NCBI GenBank assembly: GCA_017306415.1 | Contig: JAFKIL010000008.1 | Span: 1-64,000, forward strand | Length of the DNA: 64,000 nucleotides | DNA from: Microbacterium sp. | GTDB taxonomy: Bacteria > Actinomycetota > Actinomycetes > Actinomycetales > Microbacteriaceae | Reading direction: 5' to 3' | Notes under the pieces: generated by a model | The model's database searches: none | Told to the model about the DNA's origin: nothing | What the model saw: the letters and a program-made list of their open reading frames with translations, nothing else | Shown: positions 35,644 to 44,372 of the stretch, one piece after another | How the letters are laid out: the number at the start of each line of letters is the position of its first letter | Numbering within the stretch: the stretch's first letter is position 1 | Translations under genes and position numbers: made by a program

Positions 35644-36641
35644 GCGGCGTGCGCTGGGCCTACGCCCTCAACCAGTGGGACACGAACATCGACGCGTTCG
35701 TCCGCACGCGCGAGCACGAGCGCGCGTTCAAGACGATCTCCATCAGCGGGTTCAGCGGCGTGGAGTTCACCGCGGTCAGCTTCGGGGCCTGGGAGCCGTT
35801 CGGCAGCCCCGCCGAGATCGCGAACCTGTACGGGTCGCTCGAGGGGCTGCGATCCTTTCTGGCGGAGTGCGCGCTGGATGCCGTCAGCAGCTATGTGTAC
35901 GACCCCTTCGTCGGCTTCGACGTGGAGATGGGTCGCGGGCCGGACCCGCTGGACCCCGACGCGGTCGAGCGGATCGCGACCACCGCCGTGTGGTTCGCGG
36001 ACGCCGTGCACCGCCTCGGCGGCGACGCGCTGGTCGTCCGCCCCGTCGGCTCGGCCTGGCAGACCGGCGCCCTGAGCGACGAGCAGATCGGCACGCTGGC
36101 CCGCCTGTGGGACGAGGTGGGGCGCCGCATCGCGGCCCACGACGTGCGGCTCGCGCTGCACGTGGACTTCCTCTCCGCCCTGCGGCTCGCCGAGGGCATC
36201 GACCGGCTCCTGGCCGCCACGGATCCCGCGCTCGTCGGCCTGGCGCTCGACACGGCCGAGTTCGCGATCGCCGGCATCGACCCGGTCGCGTTCTTCCGCT
36301 CGCACGCCGACCGCGTGCGGCACATCCAGCTGAAGAACGCCCGCCATGTCGTGGACGAGGCCGAGGCGCTCACCCCGCACGCCGAGCAGTTCGTGCGCAC
36401 CGAGGGGGGTGCGCGTCGCATCGAGCGGTGGTTCTTCGAGCCCACCGACGAGGGCGGCCTCATCGACTTCGAGGCGTTCGCGCAGGCCGTCGCCGACGCG
36501 GACTACGCGGGATGGATCGTGGTCGAGTCCGACCAGAGCCCGCACCCGGCCGAGAGCGCCATGGTCAGCGGCTGGTACGTCCAGAACGTGCTCCGGCCGA
36601 TCGTCGAGGGCAGTGCCCGTCTCGTGGAGGAGAAGAAGTGA
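35640..36641 (+). CDS. Sugar phosphate isomerase/epimerase-fold TIM barrel, unassigned
   Basis: 333 residues. It opens with VRWAYALNQWD, resembling the start of the protein before it, and has barrel strands ALHVDFLS, LALDTAEFAIAG, HIQLKNAR and VVESDQSP. The first metal-ligand position is His rather than Glu, again unlike the deglycosidase alphas. It likely arose by duplication with 34669 and acts beside it, possibly as a heteromer. ATGA and GTGA overlaps couple it to both neighbours. Confidence 0.72.
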   Translation: MSGVRWAYALNQWDTNIDAFVRTREHERAFKTISISGFSGVEFTAVSFGAWEPFGSPAEIANLYGSLEGLRSFLAECALDAVSSYVYDPFVGFDVEMGRGPDPLDPDAVERIATTAVWFADAVHRLGGDALVVRPVGSAWQTGALSDEQIGTLARLWDEVGRRIAAHDVRLALHVDFLSALRLAEGIDRLLAATDPALVGLALDTAEFAIAGIDPVAFFRSHADRVRHIQLKNARHVVDEAEALTPHAEQFVRTEGGARRIERWFFEPTDEGGLIDFEAFAQAVADADYAGWIVVESDQSPHPAESAMVSGWYVQNVLRPIVEGSARLVEEKK

Positions 36642-37510
36642 CCGATGTCCTGAACGTGCTCATCCTGTCCGGGCACATGACCCGCGAGCACGACAACGAG
36701 TTCCGCAGCTTCCGCTTGCACAACCAGTGGATCACGACGCTCCTGGAGGACACCGGGCGCTTCAGGGTGCGGGTCGTCGAGGATCCGCGCGGCCTCGGCG
36801 CCGACATCATCGACAAGTACGACGTGCTGATCGTCGTGTTCGAGGGGCGTGACGGGTTCTTCGAGAAGGCCGTCGGGTTCGGCGCGGAGACGGATGCCGC
36901 GATCCTCCGCTTCGTCCACGACGAGGGCAAGGGCATCGTGTGGTTCCACGGGTCGGCCGCGCAGGAGGACCGCTGGGGCTACCCGGAGGAGTACAACGTC
37001 ATGCGGGGCGCGAAGCTGAGCGCCTACGAGACCGGGCTTCGCCCGCGTCCGTGGGGCGAAGCGCAGCTCGACACCGTCGAGCCGCGGCATCCGATCACCG
37101 AGGGGATCAGTGCTCGTTGGACCGTGACGGGCGACGACATCCTCACCGGCGTCGATCTGTACGAGGGGGCGCGGGTGCTGCTCACCACGTTCGACGACCT
37201 CGAGGCGTACGAGAAGGCGCCCATCTGGCCGATGTCGCACTATCCGGTCGAGCTCCCCGAGGAGGGCCTCGCCGCACTCAACGGCATGAACACGGATCAG
37301 CCGATCGCCTGGATCAACGAGTACGGGAAGGGCCGTTCGTTCACGATCACGATCGGGCACGACATCGACACCTTCCGGCGCATCGAGTTCATCCGCATGT
37401 TCCCGCGCGGCGTCGAGTGGGCGGCGACGGGCGAGGTCGCCCTGACCGGTCCGGATCGCCGCGGCGAGCGCCGGTTCCTGCCCTGGCCGTACTACAACCA
37501 CGAGGGCTGA
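36638..37510 (+). CDS. ThuA-like protein (class I glutamine-amidotransferase fold)
   Basis: 290 residues from a GTG with GGAGGAG upstream, overlapping the previous stop. ThuA family pattern: LILSGHMTREHDNEF at the start, KYDVLIVVFEGRD, GKGIVWFHGSAA and HPITEGI, then YGKGRSFTITIGHD. ThuA proteins accompany sugar utilisation genes (trehalose, ketosugars) and their reaction is not settled. Here it sits among enzymes for oxidised sugars, in keeping with a 3-keto-sugar role. Confidence 0.78.
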   Translation: MTDVLNVLILSGHMTREHDNEFRSFRLHNQWITTLLEDTGRFRVRVVEDPRGLGADIIDKYDVLIVVFEGRDGFFEKAVGFGAETDAAILRFVHDEGKGIVWFHGSAAQEDRWGYPEEYNVMRGAKLSAYETGLRPRPWGEAQLDTVEPRHPITEGISARWTVTGDDILTGVDLYEGARVLLTTFDDLEAYEKAPIWPMSHYPVELPEEGLAALNGMNTDQPIAWINEYGKGRSFTITIGHDIDTFRRIEFIRMFPRGVEWAATGEVALTGPDRRGERRFLPWPYYNHEG

Positions 37511-37517
37511 GCCGACG

Positions 37518-38303
37518 GTGTCGCAGCCGGTGTCCGTGCCCGGTGTCGAGGGCCGCGTCGTCGTCGTGACCGGCGCCGGCTCCGGACAGGGGCTGGCCGA
37601 GGCGCTGGTGCTCGCGGGAGCCGGCGCCCGGGTCGTCGCCACCGACGTGCGGCCCGACCCGCCGGACGAGCTCGCCGGCGCCGGCGCGCGGTACCGCCAG
37701 CTCGACGTGACCGACGAGGCAGGGTGGCGCGCGCTCGCCGCCGAGCTCGGCGCGGCAGGCGGGGGCCCGCTCAAGGGGCTCGTGAACAACGCCGGAATCA
37801 CCCACCGGGCCGGCATCGCCGACACCGAGCGCGCCGACTGGGACCGCGTCCTCGCCGTCAACCTCACCGGTGCCATGCTCGGCATCCGTGCGCTCGCGCC
37901 GCTCATGGCCGCGGGGTCGTCGATCGTGAACGTCGGATCCTCGGCCGCCCTCACCGGGCACTACACCGCGGCCTACACGGCATCCAAGTGGGGGCTGCGC
38001 GGGCTCACGCACGTCGCCGCGACCGAGTACGGTCCTCGCGGCATCCGCGTGAACATCGTCCACCCGGGCTTCATCGAGACGCCGATGACGGCCGGGGCTC
38101 CCGCGGCCATGCGGGATGCGCAGCTCGCGCTCACCCCCGTGGAGCGGTTCGGTTCGCCCGACGAGGTCGCCGGTGTCGTGGCCTTCCTGCTGTCGGACGC
38201 CGCGTCCTACCTCACCGGCGCCGAGATCCCGGTCGACGGCGGCTTCACGTCGTCCTCCGGCGCGAAGTACATGGCGGACCGCATCGCCGCGGAGCGCGGC
38301 TGA
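37518..38303 (+). CDS. Short-chain dehydrogenase/reductase
   Basis: 261 residues from a GTG. The cofactor motif TGAGSGQG, NNAG at about 91, catalytic Ser in VGSSAAL and the YTASK active site are complete. The Asp after the second beta strand (ATDVRP) favours NAD(H). As last gene of the long importer operon it could reduce the 3-ketosugar or oxidise an alcohol of the aglycone. It converges with the minus-strand Gfo/Idh gene, 23 bases away. Confidence 0.85.
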   Translation: MSQPVSVPGVEGRVVVVTGAGSGQGLAEALVLAGAGARVVATDVRPDPPDELAGAGARYRQLDVTDEAGWRALAAELGAAGGGPLKGLVNNAGITHRAGIADTERADWDRVLAVNLTGAMLGIRALAPLMAAGSSIVNVGSSAALTGHYTAAYTASKWGLRGLTHVAATEYGPRGIRVNIVHPGFIETPMTAGAPAAMRDAQLALTPVERFGSPDEVAGVVAFLLSDAASYLTGAEIPVDGGFTSSSGAKYMADRIAAERG

Positions 38304-38326
38304 ACCCCGCCTGATGCCGACGCCGC

Positions 38327-39319
38327 TCAGCGCGCGTCGCGCTGCGCGATGAGCTGCGAGCGGACCAGCTCCATCGTCTCGAGAACCTCGATCGTGGCCG
38401 AGACCGGGTGGATGGGATGCTCGCGCTCACCCGCAAGGATCGCCTCGCACGCGGCGCGGAACATCGGCACATAGCCGGCGCCCTCCTGCGCGAAGTCGAT
38501 GTCCTCCACGTGCGGCGGCTGCGGCGGTGTGCCCGTCATCAGCCGCAGGCTGCGCGGGGCGAAGAGCATCTCGCCGAACGCGATGCTGCCGGTCGTGCCG
38601 CCGATCGAACCGCGTGGCGGGATCGCGTACGTGATCGAGGTCGTCAGCTGCGCGACGGCGCCGTTGGCGTAGCTCAGCGTGTACGACTCGTACAGGTCGA
38701 CGTCGTCCGGGCGGATCTCACCCACCGTGCTGACGGCATCCGGGACGCCGAGGAACATGTGCGCGAGCGCGATCGTGTACACGCCCATGTCGAACAGCGC
38801 GCCGCCGCCGAGCTCCGCGACCCAGAACCGGCGCGGGCCGTCCGGCGGGACCGGGTAGCCGAGTCCCGCCTGGACGAACATCGGCGTTCCGATCGTGCCG
38901 GACTCGACGATCTCCAGGGCGCGGCGCATGCTCGGGCTGAACTTCATCCACATGGCCTCCATGAGGAACACGCCGTTCTCCTCCGCGAGCGCCCGCAGCT
39001 CGCGCGCCTCGGCCGCGGTCATCGTGAGCGGCTTCTCGCACAGCACGTGCTTGCCGGCGCGCAGGGCCTCGCTCGCGTACCGGAAGTGGGTGCCGTGCGG
39101 AGTGCCGACGTAGATCGCGTCGACCGTGTCGTCGGCGCACAGCGCCGTGAAGTCGGAGTACGCGGCGCCGAGCCCCCATTCGGCGGCGAACGCATCCGCC
39201 GACTGCTGACTGCGTGAGCACACGGCGACGATCTCGGCCTCCGGGATCAGCCGCAGATCGCCGAGCGTCCTTCTCGCGATCCCACCCGTGCCGACGATCG
39301 CCCACTGCACCACGGTCAT
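38327..39319 (-). CDS. Gfo/Idh/MocA-family oxidoreductase
   Basis: 330 residues from the ATG at 39319 with GAAGGGG upstream; an earlier in-frame ATG would overlap the previous gene. N-terminal Rossmann motif VGTGGIARRT, EKPLT with the catalytic Lys, and the C-terminal domain with GGGALFDMGVY. The sequence resembles the dihydrodiol/xylose dehydrogenase-like branch. It is the second gene of a two-gene unit with the fused deglycosidase-like protein 14 bases upstream. Confidence 0.83.
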   Translation of the reverse strand: MTVVQWAIVGTGGIARRTLGDLRLIPEAEIVAVCSRSQQSADAFAAEWGLGAAYSDFTALCADDTVDAIYVGTPHGTHFRYASEALRAGKHVLCEKPLTMTAAEARELRALAEENGVFLMEAMWMKFSPSMRRALEIVESGTIGTPMFVQAGLGYPVPPDGPRRFWVAELGGGALFDMGVYTIALAHMFLGVPDAVSTVGEIRPDDVDLYESYTLSYANGAVAQLTTSITYAIPPRGSIGGTTGSIAFGEMLFAPRSLRLMTGTPPQPPHVEDIDFAQEGAGYVPMFRAACEAILAGEREHPIHPVSATIEVLETMELVRSQLIAQRDAR

Positions 39320-39332
39320 GTCGTCCCCTTCG

Positions 39333-40772
39333 TCAGACACGGTCACGTGCACTCGCGTCCAGTGCGGAGGACGCGAGCGCGAGGTGCGCCCGCGTCATCG
39401 TCGCGGAGTCCTCGTCCAGCCATTCGTGCCCGCCCCACTCGCTGCAGAGCGTCCCCGTGAAGCCCACCGCCGCAAGTTCGGCGGCGAGGTCCCGGATCGG
39501 CTGCGACACGCGTCCGCCCTCGTCGTCCAGATCCCAGAACTTGAGGTGGATCGCGCCGACGAGGGGGAGGATGCCGCGCAGGTCCGCGGCATCCGACCGC
39601 CCGAAGCGGACGAGCAGGTCCATGAACATCGTGTGCACCTCGGCGGGCACGCGGTCCGCACGCAGCAGGTCGATCACGGCGTCGGTCGTCGCCGGGTCGC
39701 GCCAGTCCGCCGCGATCCGGTCGAGGAAGGCCGCATCGACGCCGCCCGCGCGCAGCCGCGCGAGGTAGCTCGGGGGGAGCGAGGGCATCAGCATGCTGAT
39801 GTCCACGAGCGCGCGCACGTGCGGGTCGTCGATATCGGCGATCGCGTCGAAGGCGGCGGCCGTCGCCGGGTTCTGCGGGCTCTGCTGCCCCTGGGCCTCC
39901 TCGTACAGCACGAGGTCGAGGTCGTGGAGGACCGGCACGAGCCGGCGCAGCAGGGGCGTCCCCGCCTGGCCGATCGGGAGCCGCACGGCGGCCGCGCCGA
40001 CGCGCCGCGCCGCGTGCAGCTGCGGGATCAGGAACGCGAGCCGCTCGTCGTCGTCGCGGCGCCGCGCGGGGCCGAGCCAGTCGTCGAGGCTCGCACCGAC
40101 GATGCTCACCGAGCCGCCGACAGCCTCCAGGTCGCGGCGGAACGCGTCGACCTCGGCGTCGTCCGGGTCGGGGAAGGAGCGCCACAGCTGCCCGGCTTCG
40201 AGCTCGATCGCCGACACGATGCCGTCCGCGACGATGCCCACCTCGATCTCGGCGGCGTCGCGCTCCGCGCGGACCACCTCGGGCGTCCAGTTGAAGGCGG
40301 ATGCCGTCAGGGTCCAGCCCGCGGGCACGGCCGCGCGCGGCTCGACCGGGCGCTCGCGGAGGGACGGAGTCCGTGCTGACGCTGGACCGGAGGCCGAGGC
40401 ATCCGCCGTGAGCGTGCGCTCGAGGTGGAACGGGAGCGTGAGCGGTCCGTCGGGGCCCGCCTGCAGGTAGGGGACGACGAGGCGGAAGGTGACCGCGACG
40501 ACATGCGGACCGGGGGCGAGCTCGGTGCTCCCGCGGATCGTGAGCCGATCCTGCAGGAACCACCACGTGTCCTCAGCGCCCAGGGCCGTCGGAGCGACCC
40601 TCCGGCCGTCGAGCTCGATCGTCACGTCCGTCGCGGACTGCCCGTCGACGGCGACGGAGAGGTCGACGAGGGATGCGACGGGCAGGGAGCGGATCCACGG
40701 CAGCCCGAGGAGCAGGGTGAAGCCGTCCGGCGCGGTGCGGAGGGCATCGTCTCGGAGCGCGGTCACGGTCAT
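39333..40772 (-). CDS. Second fused beta-alpha C-glycoside deglycosidase-like protein, divergent
   Basis: 479 residues from the ATG at 40772. Residues 1-130 carry the beta-domain pattern (LLGLPWIRSLPVASL, VDG, TWWFLQDRL, LVVPYLQAG). A linker of about 45 residues rich in Ala, Pro and Ser follows, then a TIM barrel. In the alpha part E291/E292 (YEEAQ), H409 (AIHLKFWDLDD) and E445 (CSEWGGHEW) are kept, but the His of ExH is replaced (EAQ). It may therefore use another base, act on a different bond or be a degenerate paralogue. It is only distantly similar to the fusion at 19011, suggesting two independent fusions or an old one. Confidence 0.72.
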   Translation of the reverse strand: MTVTALRDDALRTAPDGFTLLLGLPWIRSLPVASLVDLSVAVDGQSATDVTIELDGRRVAPTALGAEDTWWFLQDRLTIRGSTELAPGPHVVAVTFRLVVPYLQAGPDGPLTLPFHLERTLTADASASGPASARTPSLRERPVEPRAAVPAGWTLTASAFNWTPEVVRAERDAAEIEVGIVADGIVSAIELEAGQLWRSFPDPDDAEVDAFRRDLEAVGGSVSIVGASLDDWLGPARRRDDDERLAFLIPQLHAARRVGAAAVRLPIGQAGTPLLRRLVPVLHDLDLVLYEEAQGQQSPQNPATAAAFDAIADIDDPHVRALVDISMLMPSLPPSYLARLRAGGVDAAFLDRIAADWRDPATTDAVIDLLRADRVPAEVHTMFMDLLVRFGRSDAADLRGILPLVGAIHLKFWDLDDEGGRVSQPIRDLAAELAAVGFTGTLCSEWGGHEWLDEDSATMTRAHLALASSALDASARDRV

Positions 40773-40834
40773 CGCGGGCACATCCTCGTGTCTGTCGAGC
40801 CAGGGCAGCCGGAGGGGTAGCGGCTTACGACGAG

Positions 40835-40852
40835 AACCTACACGCTTAGGTT
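40835..40852. promoter_or_regulatory. Dyad AACCTA-N6-TAGGTT before the second fusion gene
   Basis: A perfect inverted repeat lies 63 bases upstream of the 40772 start. On the minus strand it contains CCTAAG, which also occurs in the control region of the divergent gene at 42538 (reverse of 42496-42501). The ROK regulator next door is the candidate binder. Confidence 0.5.
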
Positions 40853-40903
40853 GGAAAAGGAAAGAAGTTCGGCGGATCGCTCCGACGGACGGGCTCGACC
40901 GGG

Positions 40904-40985
40904 GCAGAACTCCACGGATCTGTCGCCGAGAGCGAGGGAGACGCCCCCCTGCCCCCGGTTGCGCGGGGATTCCGTGGACTTCTGC
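40904..40985. repeat. Intergenic inverted repeat with 17-18 base arms
   Basis: GCAGAACTCCACGGATC (40904-40920) pairs with GATTCCGTGGACTTCTGC (40968-40985), with one mismatch and one bulge. The 47-base interior holds a second CCCCGGTTGCGCGGGG hairpin. No gene lies between 40773 and 41146. It looks like a small palindromic element or a structured leader, not a simple terminator. Confidence 0.6.
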
Positions 40986-40994
40986 ACGAGCGAA

Positions 40995-41065
40995 CTCCTC
41001 GAGGACCGGGCCGCGGGAGGGATCGGGGCGCCGGATCCCGCGGGGCGTCCTCCGGATATGAGGAG
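40995..41065. repeat. Nested hairpin next to the inverted repeat
   Basis: CTCCT/AGGAG, GAGGAC/GTCCTC (41001-41006 with 41047-41052) and GCGGGA/TCCCGC (41013-41018 with 41036-41041) nest in one fold. It follows the ROK gene stop on the minus strand and may terminate that transcript. Confidence 0.5.
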
Positions 41066-41146
41066 TTGGCAACCTGTCGCGGATGTCCGGGGCCGTGGCT
41101 CGGGTGCGCGGCTCGGGTGGCCGGCCGCCCCGGCTCGACGCGGGCT

Positions 41147-42427
41147 CTACGCGACGGGCTCGAGCTCGGCGCCGCGGATCGCGCCGATCGTCGGCCGGCC
41201 GTCGCCGAACCAGCGGGGGAACGTGACCTCGAAGAGCTGCTCGCGCGCGAGCTCCGCGCCACCGCGCAGCGGCTCGCGGACGTCGTCGGGCGAGTTCACG
41301 ATCGACAGGTCGCGCGTCGCAAGGGGCAGCGACAGCTCGTACACGCGCTGGCGCACTTCGGCGAGGAACAGCTCGCCGGCCGCGGCCACGGCGCCGCCGA
41401 TGACGATCACGCCGGGGTTGAACATGTTGACGAGAGCCGCGATCGATTCGCCGATGACGCGGGCGGAGCGCTGGATGAGCGAGATCGCGAGCGCGTCGCC
41501 GTTCTCGGCGGCGCGCGCGATCCCCTCGGGAGTGGGCGCCTCGCCCGCTGCCGCGCACTGCGCGACGTACCCCGTCGTCTCGGCCGTCATCGCCTCCTGT
41601 GCGTCGCGGACGAGTGCCCATCCGCCCGCGACGGCCTCGAGGCAGCCGACCTTGCCGCAGCGGCAGAGCACATCCGCCCCCTGGACCCGCACGTGGCCGA
41701 TGTCTCCGGCGGCGCCGTTCGCCCCGCGGTGGAGGTGCCCGTTCGACAGCAGTCCCGCGCCGATGCCGGTGCCGACCTTGCAGTAGATGAGGTCGATCCG
41801 GTCGTCCTTGCGGCGTGAGCGCTCGCTGAGCGCGAGCAGGTTCACGTCGTTGTCGACCCACACCGGTGCGTCGAAGCGCTGCTCGAAGCGGCGGCGCACG
41901 TCGAAGCCGTTCCAGCCCGGCATGATCGGCGGTGCGACGGGTCGGCCGCTGGCGAAGTCCACCGGCCCGGGCAGGCCGACGCTGACGCCCCACACCGGCG
42001 TGTTCGGGACGCGGGCGAGCACCTCGTCGATCATCGACATGACCGTGTCGAGCGTCTCCGCCGGTCCGCGCGAGATCTCCCACTGTCTGTGCACCTGATC
42101 GACGATCTCGCCGTCGAGGGTGGCGACGCCGGCGTGGATGTGCAGGGCGCCGAGGGCGCACACGACGATGACGCCGAGCTCCGACCGGAAGCGCAGGGTG
42201 CGCGGCGCGCGTCCCCCCGAAGAGGGGCCGAACTCGCCGTCCTCGAGGTAGCCCATCTCGATCGCGCGGTCGACGCGCTGCGTCACGACGCCGCGCCCGA
42301 GCCCGGTCAGGCGGCCGATCTCGGGACGGGTCGACGCCTCGCCGGTACGCACCATGTTGACGATTCGCAGCAGGCTGGTCACTTCGTCGGTCTGGGCGCC
42401 GAAGCGAAGGGTGGACTCGTTGGCCAT
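41147..42427 (-). CDS. ROK-family transcriptional regulator
   Basis: 426 residues from the ATG at 42427; a GTG at 42442 would add five. An N-terminal winged helix (RPEIGRLTGLGRGVVTQRVDRAIEMGYL) is followed by a sugar-kinase-like domain: GVSVGLPGPVD, WVDNDVNLLALSE and the ROK zinc site CRCGKVGCLE. It resembles the XylR/NagC type, repressors that bind a sugar or sugar phosphate. It sits between the minus-strand deglycosidase fusion and the plus-strand Gfo/Idh gene, and CCTAAG-containing motifs occur on both sides. The kinase remnant suggests a hexose-like effector. Confidence 0.88.
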   Translation of the reverse strand: MANESTLRFGAQTDEVTSLLRIVNMVRTGEASTRPEIGRLTGLGRGVVTQRVDRAIEMGYLEDGEFGPSSGGRAPRTLRFRSELGVIVVCALGALHIHAGVATLDGEIVDQVHRQWEISRGPAETLDTVMSMIDEVLARVPNTPVWGVSVGLPGPVDFASGRPVAPPIMPGWNGFDVRRRFEQRFDAPVWVDNDVNLLALSERSRRKDDRIDLIYCKVGTGIGAGLLSNGHLHRGANGAAGDIGHVRVQGADVLCRCGKVGCLEAVAGGWALVRDAQEAMTAETTGYVAQCAAAGEAPTPEGIARAAENGDALAISLIQRSARVIGESIAALVNMFNPGVIVIGGAVAAAGELFLAEVRQRVYELSLPLATRDLSIVNSPDDVREPLRGGAELAREQLFEVTFPRWFGDGRPTIGAIRGAELEPVA

Positions 42428-42537
42428 GGTTGATTCTGACACAACGCCGACCTGCTTCGGTCGATCATCGCGCCTACTATCGTCAAAATAGCCAAAACTT
42501 AGGTATGCTTCCTGCTCAAGTAGTCCACGGGAACGGA

Positions 42538-43596
42538 ATGAGCGAGGAAGCCATGGCCACCGGGGTCGGAATCATCGGAGCGGGGCCGGGCGTCGCCGCC
42601 CTCCACATGCCCACGGTCGCTCGCCTCGCCGACCGCTTCGCCGTCGTGCACGTCTCGGACGGCGGCAGCGGCCGCGCCGACGTGCTCGCGGCGCGCGTCG
42701 GGGGCGTGGCGTCCCGCGGACACGAGGAGCTCCTCGCCGACCCCCGCGTCGAGGTGGTGGCGATCTGCAGCCCGCCCGACGCCCACGCCGCCCAGGTGCT
42801 CGCCGCCGTGCGGGCCGGCAAGCGCGCCATCCTGTGCGAGAAGCCGCTGGCGCTCACCCTCGAGGACGCCGAGGCCGCGGTCGAGGCGTGCCGGGATGCC
42901 GGCACCGCGCTCGTGGTGGGCACCAACCACCACTTCGACCCGGCGTGGGGCCGCGCGAAGCACCACCTGACGGCACTCGGGAGCCGTGTGCGCTCCGTCG
43001 TCGTGACGGTCGCGCTTCCGCCCAACGGCAGGTACCACGACGTCGTGTCGGAGGGCGCCGCCGACCTCGCCTCGGCCCCGCGCCCGCGGCCGGACTGGAG
43101 CGACCCCGCGGTCGCCGCGGCGATCGTGCGTCAGCTCGTCCTCGGGCTCGGCATCCACGACCTGCCGCTGCTGCGCGATCTCGTCCCGCACGTCGACGAG
43201 GTCGTCTACGCCCGCGGCATCCCGCCGGTGGGCTACGCCCTCGGGCTCATCGGCGGGGGCGTCCCCGTGCAGCTGAACGCGGTGATGCTGCCCGGTGGCG
43301 ACGACACGCTGTGGCGCATGGAGGTGACCACCTCGGTCGACACTCTCGACGTGACGTTCCCGCCGCCGTTCGTGCACTCCGGCAGCGCGGCGGTGCGCGT
43401 GCGGTCGGAGGACGGCCGCGTCACCGCGTATCCGCGGGAGGGCGGGGACGGCTACGTCGCCGAGTGGCGCGCCGTCGGGGCGCTCCTGGACGGCACGGAG
43501 ACGGTGGAGTACGACGAGATCCTCGCCGACGCCCGGTACGCCGTCGACCTGGCGGATGCCGCCGCCGAGGCCGTCCGCGAGGGAGCGGTCGCATGA
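42538..43596 (+). CDS. Gfo/Idh/MocA-family oxidoreductase
   Basis: 352 residues from the ATG at 42538; ATG 42553 (GAGGA four bases upstream) is an equally good start. Rossmann motif GAGPGVAALHMP, EKPLAL with the Lys, and a C-terminal domain whose usual GxHxxD region reads GLGIHDLPLLRD. It is divergent from the ROK regulator, with a possible -10 TATGCT at 42504-42509. It could be another ketosugar-forming or ketosugar-reducing enzyme of the island. It overlaps the next gene by four bases. Confidence 0.8.
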   Translation: MSEEAMATGVGIIGAGPGVAALHMPTVARLADRFAVVHVSDGGSGRADVLAARVGGVASRGHEELLADPRVEVVAICSPPDAHAAQVLAAVRAGKRAILCEKPLALTLEDAEAAVEACRDAGTALVVGTNHHFDPAWGRAKHHLTALGSRVRSVVVTVALPPNGRYHDVVSEGAADLASAPRPRPDWSDPAVAAAIVRQLVLGLGIHDLPLLRDLVPHVDEVVYARGIPPVGYALGLIGGGVPVQLNAVMLPGGDDTLWRMEVTTSVDTLDVTFPPPFVHSGSAAVRVRSEDGRVTAYPREGGDGYVAEWRAVGALLDGTETVEYDEILADARYAVDLADAAAEAVREGAVA

Positions 43597-44351
43597 TGCG
43601 CGTGCGTACGACGCTGCCGGGCTACCTCGCCGCGGTGGCCGAACTCCCGGTCTCGACGTCGCCGACGGCCGAGAGCGCGGGGTCCCTCGTCGTGCTCCCC
43701 GGGCGACGCGGGTGGACGGATGCCGTGGCCCGCGCGGCCGCGGACGGCGCCGCCGTCGTGGTCGTCGACGAGCCCGGCTGGGCCGCGGTGGCGGATCTCG
43801 ACGCCCTGCTGCGCCTCGACGTCCCGGTCGTGCTGAGCCGCAGCCGCCTCCGTGCGGACGTCGCCGACGACGCCCGGCGAACCGAACGGGCCGCGCTCGT
43901 GGTCGGATCGTGTGCGGCGGCGCCGCGGGTCCTCGCGGAGGTCGTGCGGGACGCGGTCGGCTGGATCCGCACGCTCGGCGACGCCCCCGTCTCCGCCGTC
44001 TCCGCGCGCGGCGCCGAGCACGGCGGGATCGCGCTGCTCGACGTCGGCGGAACCCCCGCGACGCTGGCGGTGACCGCCCTCGACCCGACCGCTCGGCCGC
44101 GCACGCGCGTGACCGCGCTCGGTGTGGAGCGCAGCGACGTCGAGACGACGCCGGACGGCACGACGGTGACGGTCTCGTCCGAGAGCGGGGCGCGGCTCCT
44201 CCCCGCCCGATTCGAGGATGCGCCGCGCCTCGCACTGCGCCGCGCGCTCGCCGCCGGCGGCGCGCATGCGGACGACGTCGCGCTCTTCCGCGCGGACGTG
44301 GTGGTGGCCGATGCCCTCGTGGGCGGGCAGGGTCGTCTTCCGGCCTCATAA
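43593..44351 (+). CDS. Conserved-looking protein of unknown function coupled to Gfo/Idh gene
   Basis: 252 residues beginning MMRVRTTLPGYLAAVAEL, overlapping the oxidoreductase stop by four bases. The sequence is Ala/Val/Asp-rich with Rossmann-like alternation of strands (SLVVLPG, GAAVVVVDEP, VPVVLSR, AALVVGSC), then a strand-rich middle (GGIALLDVGGTPATLAVTAL) and a helical end. The tight coupling suggests a partner or second subunit of the Gfo/Idh enzyme. I recognise no family and no catalytic motif. Confidence 0.65.
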   Translation: MMRVRTTLPGYLAAVAELPVSTSPTAESAGSLVVLPGRRGWTDAVARAAADGAAVVVVDEPGWAAVADLDALLRLDVPVVLSRSRLRADVADDARRTERAALVVGSCAAAPRVLAEVVRDAVGWIRTLGDAPVSAVSARGAEHGGIALLDVGGTPATLAVTALDPTARPRTRVTALGVERSDVETTPDGTTVTVSSESGARLLPARFEDAPRLALRRALAAGGAHADDVALFRADVVVADALVGGQGRLPAS

Positions 44352-44372
44352 ACGCGGCCGATTCGCCACATA

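Noticed and set aside
38304-38326. Terminator between the convergent SDR and Gfo/Idh genes
   Set aside because: Only 23 bases; no convincing stem-loop.
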